The notes under the pieces were generated by a model, which ran no database searches, was not told where the DNA came from, and worked only from the letters and a program-made list of their open reading frames with translations. Positions 1 through 5,878 of a stretch of DNA of 6,569 bases are shown here, piece by piece. The DNA is taken from NCBI GenBank assembly GCA_023397245.1, contig JAEWUH010000011.1:1-6569 (forward strand), given 5' to 3'. A program made the position numbers and the translations under genes. Within the stretch, counting starts at the first letter, position 1, and the number at the start of each line of letters is the position of its first letter. Origin of the DNA: Bacillota bacterium (GTDB taxonomy: Bacteria > Bacillota > Clostridia > Oscillospirales > Acutalibacteraceae).

Positions 1-363
1 TTCATTACAGAAAAAAGCAAAATCGCTGCTGTTCTGGATATTCGGCTTTTTTACAAAATCGACCGCCCCGGTATCCAATGCTTCAAAAATCCCGATGTTC
101 AGGGAGCTGACCAGAACGACCGGAACCGGATAGCTGGGCAGTATTTCTTTGAGAAAATCCGTACCCTTTCTGTCCGGCATTTCAACATCCATCGTTACTA
201 CGTCGGGTGACAGCTCTTTAATTTTTTTTTCGGCTTCCTGGGCGCTTCCCGCCGTGCCGACCACCTGAATGGTGGAATCCCCGATCAGCGCTTTCTGAAG
301 CGCCGCCCGGAAAAAGAGCGAGTCATCAACAATCAAAACCCGGATGATATTTTTAATTGCCAT
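1..363 (-). CDS. cheB: CheB, protein-glutamate methylesterase/deamidase (N-terminal receiver domain only, cut by window edge)
   Basis: CheB removes methyl groups from chemoreceptors, and is activated when CheA phosphorylates its receiver domain. The 121 visible residues, starting at the ATG complementary to 361-363, form a response-regulator receiver. The acidic pair is D13-D14, the phosphoacceptor is D59 in a MDVEMP motif, the switch serine is S86 in LVSSL, and the conserved lysine K105 lies in VDFVKKP. MDVEMP and VSSL followed by GAVDFV are typical of CheB rather than CheY. There is no stop before the window edge, so the esterase domain should lie to the left. The gene follows cheR after a 7-base gap, and its AGGA ribosome binding site (374-377) lies inside the cheR 3' end, as expected for a coupled operon. 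The segment between SSL and the GAVDF strand looks a few residues shorter than in enterobacterial CheB. A CheY-like protein with another output domain cannot be fully excluded. Confidence 0.88.
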   Translation of the reverse strand, partial: MAIKNIIRVLIVDDSLFFRAALQKALIGDSTIQVVGTAGSAQEAEKKIKELSPDVVTMDVEMPDRKGTDFLKEILPSYPVPVVLVSSLNIGIFEALDTGAVDFVKKPNIQNSSDFAFFCNE

Positions 364-370
364 TTAGACT

Positions 371-1177
371 TTATCCTTTCTGATAAATGGACGGCTGTAT
401 GTACTGGAATTTGGTAGTATCCCTCTGCACCGTTTCAGAGTGCCCGATAAACAGATAGCCGCCGGGTTTCAGAACATCATAGAATTTGTTGATCAGGATA
501 TTCCTTGTAGGCTGGTCAAAATAGATCATGACATTCCTGCAAAAGATCAGGTCAAACGGCTGCCGGAAAGAAAAGGGCTCCATAAGGTTCAGCGGTTTGA
601 AAATTACCTGGTTACGCACCTCTTCGTTCAGGATATAATGCTCGCTGCCCTGTTTTGTGAAATATTTATGCTCCCAGGCAGGCGGAACATTCTTCAGCGA
701 CTCTTTTCCGTACAGGCCGTCCTGCGCCTCGCGCATGACCTTTTCAGAAATATCCGTAGCCAGAATTCGAAAATCCCAGCTCGATTTCTGAAGACCGAAA
801 TAATCCATCATCACCATAATGGTGGTGTAGGCCTCTTCTCCGGAAGAGCATCCCGCGCTCCAGATGCGGATATCCTTTCTGCTGTTCGTCTGCTCCTGCA
901 AGGGAAGAAAGGTATTCTTTAAGAAATCAAAATGGGCCTCTTCCCTGAGAAAATACGTGTGGTTTGTCGTAAGCTTATTTAGTATTACCGAAATCTCCGC
1001 CGGATTATTCTGCTTAATGATTTTAATATAATCCGTAAAGGAGGTAAGCCCCTTTTCCGTTAGAACGGAAAAAAGCCTTGCTTCGATCAGCTGTCTTTTA
1101 TTAATCAGATTGATGCCGTAGTTGTTTTTTATGAACGTGACGATTTCTTCGAATTCGCGGTCCGTTAAATGAATCAT
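371..1177 (-). CDS. cheR: CheR, chemotaxis protein methyltransferase
   Basis: CheR transfers methyl groups from S-adenosylmethionine to glutamates of chemoreceptors in the cytoplasm, opposing CheB during adaptation. The 268-aa length is normal for the family. A helical N-terminal domain occupies about residues 1-80 and ends in the family motif TTNHTYFLR (70-78). The Rossmann-like methyltransferase domain follows. It has the SAM-binding motif SAGCSSGEE (107-115), an acidic ribose-contacting segment ATDIS (140-144), NLME (197-200), the conserved CRNVMIYFD (213-221), and KPGGYLFIGHSE (237-248). The start is the ATG complementary to 1175-1177, preceded by a run of six G (1183-1188) as ribosome binding site. 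cheA lies 42 bases upstream and cheB 7 bases downstream on the same strand, with no terminator seen between them. All catalytic motifs are intact. Confidence 0.97.
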   Translation of the reverse strand: MIHLTDREFEEIVTFIKNNYGINLINKRQLIEARLFSVLTEKGLTSFTDYIKIIKQNNPAEISVILNKLTTNHTYFLREEAHFDFLKNTFLPLQEQTNSRKDIRIWSAGCSSGEEAYTTIMVMMDYFGLQKSSWDFRILATDISEKVMREAQDGLYGKESLKNVPPAWEHKYFTKQGSEHYILNEEVRNQVIFKPLNLMEPFSFRQPFDLIFCRNVMIYFDQPTRNILINKFYDVLKPGGYLFIGHSETVQRDTTKFQYIQPSIYQKG

Positions 1178-1182
1178 TGTGT

Positions 1183-1188
1183 CCCCCC
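1183..1188 (-). promoter_or_regulatory. Atypical G6 ribosome binding site of cheR
   Basis: On the minus strand the cheR ATG is preceded, with a 5-base spacer, by six consecutive G and then AC. This pairs only partly, through G:U pairs, with the 16S 3' end, unlike the AGGTG-type sites at the other genes here. It is the only purine-rich element before the start, so it decides the start codon. It may tune CheR output below that of CheA. Confidence 0.6.
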
Positions 1189-1219
1189 GAAAGCTCTTGC
1201 GCGCAGCCGAAGCAGACGC

Positions 1220-3319
1220 CTAATTATTATTGTAGAGATTGACAATATCCAGAATGAGCGTAATACTGCCGTCTCCCAGAACTGCACAGCCGGCGATGCC
1301 GGTGTCTTTTACATTAAACTGGTTGAGATAAACAGGAAGCGATTTTACAACGACCTGAACCTCGCCCAGCAGATTATCTGCAAAAATGCAGTATGCCTTT
1401 TCGTGGTTTTCCACCAGAATCACGATGCCTTCCTCAATATCCCTAACCTGCGTGTCGATGTTGAAGGTATTGTGCAAACGGATCACCGGAAAATACTGGT
1501 TGCGGACCATGATGATCTCATTGCCGTTCGTATCGCGAAGCAGGCTGGAGCTGTTTGCCTTAAACAGCTGCTTGATGTTGTTGATCGGAATCGTAAATAC
1601 GGAGTCGCCCACGGCAATTTTCATACCGTTTACAATGGCAAGCGTAAGCGGAATCTTGAAAAGGGTCTTTGTGCCCTTGCCCTCCACGCTGTCAATGCTA
1701 ACATCTCCGCCGATTTTCTCCACATTCTTTTTCACAACGTCCATTCCGACGCCGCGGCCGGAATATTCCGTGACCACTTCGTTTGTGGAAAATCCGGGCA
1801 TGAGAAGGAAGTTATAGATTTCCCTCGGGGTGTAATCCTTTTCCGGCTTTTTGAGCATACCCTGCCTCTTCGCTTTTTCCAGAACCGCCTTGCGGTTGAT
1901 TCCGCCGCCGTCGTCCTGTACGGAGATCAGGATTTCACCGCCCGTATTCTGGGCGGAAAGGGTAACCTTCCCCTTCGGTGGTTTGCCTGCGCGCGCGCGT
2001 TCCTCCTTGGTTTCAATGCCGTGATCCATGGAATTGCGCACCAGATGCATGATCGGGTCGCCGATACTGTCAATAATGGTCTTGTCAACTTCGGTATCCT
2101 CGCCGACCGTGACCAGCTCCACATCCTTGTCCAGCTTCTTGCTCATATCGCGGACAATGCGGTTCATCTTCTGGAATACGCCGGAAATCGGCACCATGCG
2201 GATCGACATGACGATTTCCTGAAGCTCGTCGGTAAGCTTGCGCAGCTGGCGGGAAGCTTTTGTAAAGTTATTGTCGATCCCCTCGTTCTGCGCGGACGGC
2301 ACGGAAGTCACCATGGATTCGGTAATTACGATCTCGCCCATCAGGTCCATCAGGTTATCCAGCTTGACAAGGTTTACATTGATCAGATTCTGTTTTACCG
2401 CCGTATGGTTCGCTGCGGTGTTTTCCTGCGTGTTTTCCGTTTTTTCGTTCGCGGTCTGTTCCTCCGCGGATGTTTTCTGCACGTCGGCTTTTTCGTTCAC
2501 GACGGTATAATTCTTGGTATAAACAAAGTTTTCAATGATCTGAACTGCCTTCTGCATTCCGACCTCATCCGCAAACCGGATAAGAAAACCGTTCTGAATA
2601 ATGACATCCGCGCTGTGGCGGTTTGTTTCGATGTCCCTGGGTTCGTAGTCGATATAGCTGTAAACATCGGAAATCTGCTGTACCAGCATCAGCGCGCGCA
2701 GGTTTTCCATTTCGGTTCCGTCTTCAAAATGAACGCGGACGGCATAGGGATAATCTTTGCCGGACACAGCGCCGTCCTTTCCCGCGGTTTCCGCCTTCAC
2801 AGCAGGTGCGGAAGCCGGCTCGGCGCTCGGAGCAGGGGCAGCCGGAGCAGGTTCCGGACTTGCCTCCGCGGCCTGCGGGGCGGACGCTGCAAGCGATTCT
2901 TGATTTTCCTGCAGTTCTCCCGAAATCTTTTTTAAAAAATCGTTAATTTCCGACTCAAAAGTGCCGATATCTGTAGTAAGCGGCTCATTATTTTCAACTT
3001 TTGATATTTCGTCCTTGATAAAATCGCTGGATTTGAACATGAGGTCAAACAGTTCCTGAATAAACTGCGGTTTTATGCCGTTTTCCCGGACATAGTAGAA
3101 CAGATCCTCCGCCTTGTGGGAAATCGTCGTCAGACTGCTGAACTGCATCATTGCGGACGACCCCTTGATTGTATGCATGATACGGAATATTTCATTAATG
3201 CTGTCGGTGTCGAAGGTATTTGCTTTTTCACAGTTAAGCAGGATTTCATCGAGATGTTCCAGCAAATCATTTGCTTCAAATAAATAGACTTCAAGCATTG
3301 ATTCCATATTGTTATCCAT
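1220..3319 (-). CDS. cheA: CheA, chemotaxis sensor histidine kinase
   Basis: CheA autophosphorylates under receptor control and passes phosphate to CheY and CheB. All five domains are visible in 699 aa. P1 (about 1-130) carries the phosphoacceptor H49 in MHTIKGSSAM. P2 (about 190-275), the response-regulator docking domain, follows an Ala/Pro-rich linker (145-175). A second, Glu/Thr/Asn-rich linker (276-305) precedes the P3 dimerisation helices (about 311-375). The P4 ATPase has the N box HLVRNSMDHGIE (425-436), G1 box DDGGGI (469-474), F box around LLMPGFST (505-512) and G2 box SGRGVGMD (520-527). P5 (about 560-695) is the CheW-like coupling domain. The start is fixed by the ribosome binding site AGGCGGTGA (3327-3335) with a 7-base spacer. 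It is the first gene of cheA-cheR-cheB, divergent from the FliK-like gene. No catalytic box is degraded. The stop is TAG after three Asn codons. Confidence 0.98.
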   Translation of the reverse strand: MDNNMESMLEVYLFEANDLLEHLDEILLNCEKANTFDTDSINEIFRIMHTIKGSSAMMQFSSLTTISHKAEDLFYYVRENGIKPQFIQELFDLMFKSSDFIKDEISKVENNEPLTTDIGTFESEINDFLKKISGELQENQESLAASAPQAAEASPEPAPAAPAPSAEPASAPAVKAETAGKDGAVSGKDYPYAVRVHFEDGTEMENLRALMLVQQISDVYSYIDYEPRDIETNRHSADVIIQNGFLIRFADEVGMQKAVQIIENFVYTKNYTVVNEKADVQKTSAEEQTANEKTENTQENTAANHTAVKQNLINVNLVKLDNLMDLMGEIVITESMVTSVPSAQNEGIDNNFTKASRQLRKLTDELQEIVMSIRMVPISGVFQKMNRIVRDMSKKLDKDVELVTVGEDTEVDKTIIDSIGDPIMHLVRNSMDHGIETKEERARAGKPPKGKVTLSAQNTGGEILISVQDDGGGINRKAVLEKAKRQGMLKKPEKDYTPREIYNFLLMPGFSTNEVVTEYSGRGVGMDVVKKNVEKIGGDVSIDSVEGKGTKTLFKIPLTLAIVNGMKIAVGDSVFTIPINNIKQLFKANSSSLLRDTNGNEIIMVRNQYFPVIRLHNTFNIDTQVRDIEEGIVILVENHEKAYCIFADNLLGEVQVVVKSLPVYLNQFNVKDTGIAGCAVLGDGSITLILDIVNLYNNN

Positions 3320-3326
3320 TTATATT

Positions 3327-3335
3327 TCACCGCCT
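3327..3335 (-). promoter_or_regulatory. Ribosome binding site of cheA
   Basis: The minus strand reads AGGCGGTGA, one mismatch from the ideal AGGAGGTGA, 7 bases before the cheA ATG. It supports M1 over the in-frame Met codons at residues 5 and 8. Confidence 0.85.
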
Positions 3336-3337
3336 AA

Positions 3338-3365
3338 TAAACTTTTATATACTATATATCGATAC
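3338..3365 (+). promoter_or_regulatory. Candidate SigD-type promoter for the FliK-like gene
   Basis: The plus strand has TAAA (3338-3341), a 16-base spacer and ATCGATAC (3358-3365). The SigD consensus known from B. subtilis is TAAA, 14-16 bases, GCCGATAT. The -35 matches fully and the -10 core CGATA matches, while three of eight -10 positions differ. Transcription would start near 3372, leaving a leader of about 47 bases before the ATG at 3419. No convincing SigA promoter is visible on this strand. The match is moderate and the region is AT-rich, so chance is possible. Confidence 0.4.
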
Positions 3366-3381
3366 AATTCCCATAAAATTA
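3356..3381 (-). promoter_or_regulatory. Candidate SigD-type promoter for cheA-cheR-cheB
   Basis: On the minus strand TAAT (complement of 3378-3381) is followed after 14 bases by ATCGATAT (complement of 3356-3363). This matches six of eight positions of the SigD -10 and three of four of the -35. The predicted start lies near 3349, about 30 bases before the cheA ATG. The -10 overlaps the plus-strand candidate because the core TATCGATA (3357-3364) is a perfect palindrome, so the two promoters could not be occupied together. Confidence 0.4.
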
Positions 3382-3418
3382 ACTTCCCAAGCTAAAATTT
3401 TATTTTTGAGGTGTTTTT

Positions 3419-4843
3419 ATGCCTGATAATCTGAAAATAACCACCCCGATTTCGACTAATGAAGGGATTAATAAGCTCCAGCCCTCCAAACGGCCGAACG
3501 CCCCGGTTACGATTAACCCCGCGGAAATCAACCAGCCGGATGCGGGAACCCAGGCTGAAAAAAATACCGATTTCAATCTTTTGCTGAACCGGAATTCCGT
3601 ATTCAGCCGGTTTGCGGAGCAGTTTGCGCAAACGCCCCAGCTTACCGAAACAATGCAGCAAATCCTGTTCGATCTGTTCAGCAGGACTGCGGATATCGAA
3701 CATTCCAAATCCGTTTCGCCGATGATGAACCGCCTTGCTGCCGCCATGAAAATGGACGGCGACGCAATGGTGGAAAACCTGATGTTTCAGGGCGGCAACC
3801 AGACAAAATTTTCGGCGCCGGTGTTTGACCAGTTCCGCGAGATTTCAAGCCGGAATCCAAACTCCGAATTTGACACGCACCTTGCCAGCCTGCTGAAGGC
3901 ATATGACTCGTTTTTCTCCATCGGAGATACTACGAACTCCGTTATAAAGGAACTGAACACCCTCATCAAGCAGATACCCAATTCGTTCGGGATAAAGGTG
4001 CAGGAGCTGGCCAACGAACTTCGGACCGATCAGCCGGCAGAGAACCTTGACGGCAACCTGGCCGTGTTAAAGGAAAAAATTATTCCCCTGCTGAGCCGGT
4101 ATGTAAATACAACGAACGATTTCGGACGCTCCAGAAACACCATAACCCTGCTGATTCACGATATCGCCCGGCTGAATGTAGGCTCGCGCCAGGAGATGGC
4201 GGACCAGTTCTCCAACCTGATGGACTACTGCCGGTACCAGCTGAGTATGCCGGCGGACGAGCTGGAAAACCTGAAATCGCTGTTTATCCGGCATCTGAAC
4301 GACCTTTCCCAGCCGCCGGAAAACCGGCTGTATTCCTCGCTCATCGACGCGCTGGAGGAGGGCCCCAAGCCAACCGCTTCCGGGCTGAACCAGTCGTTTT
4401 ATAGGGATACGATCCAGTCCCTTCTGCTGAACAACAGCGTATATATGCCCTACACCCACCTTTTCCTGCCGGTCAACTACCAGGGGCAGTTTATGTTCGC
4501 GGAAATCTGGATTGAAAAAGACGACCGGGACTCAAGCTCGGCCGGAGCAGCCCCGGCCGGGCAGAAGCCGACAAAGCTGCTTCTGAATTTTGAGATAAAG
4601 GGTCTGGGCTATTTTGAGGCATCCATCGAGCTGCTGCAGACAAGGGCAAGCGTCAGCCTGAGCTGCCCCTCCTCCCTTGCCGCAAAAAGCCGTGAAATCG
4701 GCTCAAAAATATCGGAAATCTTCACGCAGAACGGGCTGACGGCCGATACCGTTCTGATTCAGCCCGGCGGCGATTCCTTAAACACCCAGAAAATCATTAA
4801 AAAGATATACGAGAGGAAGAGTGGCATAGATGTCTCAGTATGA
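3419..4843 (+). CDS. FliK-like flagellar hook-length control family protein (B. subtilis YlqG-like position)
   Basis: FliK proteins are exported rulers that measure hook length and switch the flagellar export gate by touching the FlhB C-terminal domain. In this 474-aa protein residues 1-60 are polar and Pro/Asn/Thr-rich and look disordered. Residues 60-340 look mainly helical and match nothing I recognise. Residues 341-450 resemble the FliK C-terminal domain: VYMPYTHLFLPVNYQGQF, a strand AEIWIEK, a gap of about 18 low-complexity residues, then LLNFEIKGLGYFEASIELL and a final helix ending in TQNGL. There is no signal peptide or membrane segment, as expected for a type III substrate or cytoplasmic factor. 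The start follows GAGGTG (3408-3413) with a 5-base spacer. The downstream FlhB-C-like gene overlaps by 14 bases, which strongly supports the FliK reading. The middle region is not Gln/Pro-rich like classic FliK, so this is more likely a YlqG-type paralogue than the main hook ruler. Confidence 0.75.
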   Translation: MPDNLKITTPISTNEGINKLQPSKRPNAPVTINPAEINQPDAGTQAEKNTDFNLLLNRNSVFSRFAEQFAQTPQLTETMQQILFDLFSRTADIEHSKSVSPMMNRLAAAMKMDGDAMVENLMFQGGNQTKFSAPVFDQFREISSRNPNSEFDTHLASLLKAYDSFFSIGDTTNSVIKELNTLIKQIPNSFGIKVQELANELRTDQPAENLDGNLAVLKEKIIPLLSRYVNTTNDFGRSRNTITLLIHDIARLNVGSRQEMADQFSNLMDYCRYQLSMPADELENLKSLFIRHLNDLSQPPENRLYSSLIDALEEGPKPTASGLNQSFYRDTIQSLLLNNSVYMPYTHLFLPVNYQGQFMFAEIWIEKDDRDSSSAGAAPAGQKPTKLLLNFEIKGLGYFEASIELLQTRASVSLSCPSSLAAKSREIGSKISEIFTQNGLTADTVLIQPGGDSLNTQKIIKKIYERKSGIDVSV

Positions 4844-5144
4844 CCGAATAAACCGCGCCGCAGCTCTGAAATACTCGCAGGAAAGCGCGGACAGCGCCCC
4901 GGTTGTGGTTGCCTCCGGGCTCGGCTATGTCGCCGAAAAAATCATTTCCGTGGCGCAGGACAACGGCGTTCCCATCTACCATGACGATTCGCTGGCGAAC
5001 CTGCTTTCCCAGCTGGATGTGGGCAGCGAAATCCCGCCGGAGCTCTACAAAGCCATCGTGGATATTTACGTGTACTTCCTGAATTTTCAGTTGAAGGATA
5101 CGCCGAAGCCCGCTCCCGAAAGCAGCGCGGCGCCTCAATCTTAA
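4830..5144 (+). CDS. Stand-alone FlhB C-terminal-domain homologue (FlhX/YlqH-like)
   Basis: FlhB is the flagellar export gate protein whose cytoplasmic C-terminal domain sets substrate specificity. This 104-aa protein is only that domain. It has AALKYS (11-16), APVVVASG (23-30), GYVAEKI (32-38), NGVPIYHDDSLA (45-56) and IPPELYKAIVDIYVYF (68-83), matching the FlhB pattern ALKY, PVVVAKG, VPI, EIPPELY. The autocleavage motif NPTH, which precedes ALKY in FlhB, is absent: the aligned residues are DRIN (5-8). The protein therefore resembles the already-cleaved fragment. It has no membrane helices. The last 15 residues are a Pro/Ala/Ser tail. The ATG overlaps the end of the FliK-like gene by 14 bases in another frame, with AGAGGAAGAG just upstream (4812-4821), indicating translational coupling. 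Known relatives are YlqH of B. subtilis and HP1575 of Helicobacter pylori, reported able to replace the FlhB C-terminal domain. A role here in export-gate control is inferred. Confidence 0.88.
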   Translation: MSQYDRINRAAALKYSQESADSAPVVVASGLGYVAEKIISVAQDNGVPIYHDDSLANLLSQLDVGSEIPPELYKAIVDIYVYFLNFQLKDTPKPAPESSAAPQS

Positions 5145-5152
5145 AAAAGTGC

Positions 5153-5162
5153 GGCGCCATAA
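5153..5162 (+). repeat. Direct repeat GGCGCCATAA, copy 1
   Basis: GGCGCCATAA occurs here, just after the FlhB-C-like stop, and again exactly at 5300-5309 in the cheW leader. Two further GGCGCC palindromes lie at 5129-5134 and 5278-5283. Whether it is an operator half-site, RNA structure or chance is unknown. No intrinsic terminator with a GC stem and U-run is visible after 5144. Confidence 0.4.
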
Positions 5163-5215
5163 GGCCAAAAGTGTTAAAAACTTTTTAAATATCACGATTT
5201 TTGATGACAGAATAC

Positions 5216-5241
5216 TAATTTTTTCTGAAATGAGCCGATAT
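5216..5241 (+). promoter_or_regulatory. SigD (sigma-28) promoter of cheW-pilZ
   Basis: GCCGATAT at 5234-5241 matches the SigD -10 consensus at all eight positions. It is preceded by TAAT (5216-5219) at a 14-base spacing, which is three of four for the -35, followed by a T-rich run as in the extended sigma-28 -35. Transcription should start near 5249, giving a leader of about 100 bases before the cheW ATG at 5348. The AT-rich stretch upstream (about 5174-5190) could act as an UP element. The site implies that cheW and the PilZ gene are expressed with late flagellar genes. Confidence 0.8.
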
Positions 5242-5277
5242 ATGCTTATAGCGGTTTATTAGAAATATTTGTTTGCA

Positions 5278-5328
5278 GGCGCCGTCAACAGCCGAAGTGG
5301 GCGCCATAAAATTTATGCCGAGACGGCA
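5278..5328 (+). other. Potentially structured 5' leader of cheW
   Basis: Three GC-rich pairings are possible in the transcript. GGCGCC (5278-5283) can pair with GGCGCC (5300-5305). GCCGTC (5281-5286) can pair with GACGGC (5322-5327). TGCCG (5316-5320) can pair locally with CGGCA (5324-5328) around an AGA loop. These share bases and exclude each other in part, and the last hairpin ends two bases before the GGAG of the cheW ribosome binding site. The pairings are seen by eye and no folding energy was computed. It does not show the conserved core of the c-di-GMP-I (GEMM) riboswitch as I know it. Confidence 0.4.
5300..5309 (+). repeat. Direct repeat GGCGCCATAA, copy 2
   Basis: Second exact copy of the ten-base repeat found at 5153-5162. 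The two copies flank the SigD promoter, one upstream of it and one in the transcribed leader. Confidence 0.4.
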
Positions 5329-5330
5329 GC

Positions 5331-5343
5331 GGAGAATGGTGAT
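5331..5343 (+). promoter_or_regulatory. Ribosome binding site deciding the cheW start
   Basis: GGAGAATGGTGAT precedes the ATG at 5348. The GGTGAT part (5338-5343) is a direct match to the end of the ideal AGGAGGTGAT with a 4-base spacer, and GGAG (5331-5334) is 13 bases away. The upstream in-frame ATG codons at 5315 and 5336 and the TTG at 5273 have no properly spaced site. Confidence 0.65.
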
Positions 5344-5347
5344 TGAT

Positions 5348-5878
5348 ATGGAAAACACAGCAGTAAATACTTTATCGAAGAGCAGCGCAGCAGAGTCTGT
5401 ATCAACTGAAAAACACCTTACTTTTTTTATTGATAATCAGCTTTTCGCAATTCAGAGCAGCCAGGTGGTCGAGATTATCCGTATGCAGCCCATTACGTTC
5501 ATGCCCAAGCTGCCTCCTTACGTAAAGGGAGTCATTAATCTGAGAGGAAAAATTGTCCCCCTCATCGATCTGCGGCTGAAGTTGGGCAAAGAACCTGCGG
5601 AGTACGACGAGCATACCAGCATTGTGGTGGTGGACACGGGAGACATAAGCGTCGGATTTATCGTAGACAGGGTAAACGATGTTACGGATATTGCGAAGAA
5701 TCAGATCAGCGAATCCCCCAAGCTTGCAAAGGCAACGGAGAACAACTATGTGACCGGGATCGCAACGCTGGAAAATGAGGTTGCGATGATTCTGGACCCA
5801 GTCTGCATACTGACGGAAACCGACAGTGAAGTAAAATCGGAAAAAGCAGTGCAGAACCCGGCAGATGCGAATGCATAA
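5348..5878 (+). CDS. cheW: CheW, chemotaxis coupling protein
   Basis: CheW links chemoreceptors to the P5 domain of CheA in the cytoplasmic signalling array. From the ATG at 5348 the protein is 176 aa. Residues 1-20 are a polar Ser/Ala-rich lead. The CheW fold covers about 22-157, with HLTFFIDNQLFAI (23-35), EIIRM (42-46), the hallmark VINLRGKIVPLIDLRLKLG (62-80), SIVVVDTGDISVGFIVDRV (91-109) and the closing strand AMILDPVCIL (146-155). The C-terminal 20 residues are charged and probably disordered. A longer reading from TTG at 5273 adds 25 unconserved residues, lacks a ribosome binding site and would swallow the leader, so it is rejected. It is the first gene after the SigD promoter, with the PilZ gene 27 bases downstream. 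It lies divergent from cheA rather than inside the cheA operon, and there is no receiver domain, so it is CheW and not CheV. Confidence 0.95.
   Translation: MENTAVNTLSKSSAAESVSTEKHLTFFIDNQLFAIQSSQVVEIIRMQPITFMPKLPPYVKGVINLRGKIVPLIDLRLKLGKEPAEYDEHTSIVVVDTGDISVGFIVDRVNDVTDIAKNQISESPKLAKATENNYVTGIATLENEVAMILDPVCILTETDSEVKSEKAVQNPADANA

Noticed and set aside
440..922. A 160-codon plus-strand open frame
   Set aside because: Antisense shadow of cheR with no family resemblance and no start signals.
1178..1219. A hairpin with a TTCG loop between cheA and cheR as terminator or attenuator
   Set aside because: On the minus strand only about two stable pairs close the TTCG loop before mismatches, and there is no U-run, so transcription should read through into cheR.
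1169..2935. A 588-codon open frame on the plus strand
   Set aside because: It lies wholly antisense to cheA, whose domains and catalytic boxes are intact. The translated product is His/Arg/Phe-rich with no recognisable domain, no ribosome binding site and no promoter.
3350..3400. SigA-type promoters in the divergent spacer
   Set aside because: TAAAAT at 3393-3398 on the plus strand resembles a -10, but no -35 of the TTGACA type lies at 16-18 bases. The minus strand likewise lacks a well-spaced pair.
5174..5188. TTAAAAACTTTTTAA inverted repeat as a terminator of the FlhB-C-like gene
   Set aside because: The stem is entirely AT with no room for a proper loop and no following GC stem plus U-run. 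It is more likely an AT-rich promoter-upstream element.
5273..5347. N-terminal extension of CheW from a TTG start
   Set aside because: The 25 extra residues are basic and unlike any CheW, no ribosome binding site precedes the TTG, and the stretch is better explained as leader RNA before the GGTGAT and ATG at 5348.
5245..5347. A c-di-GMP (GEMM) riboswitch upstream of cheW-pilZ
   Set aside because: The context is tempting because the operon encodes a c-di-GMP receptor, but the conserved core sequences of the class I aptamer are not present by eye.
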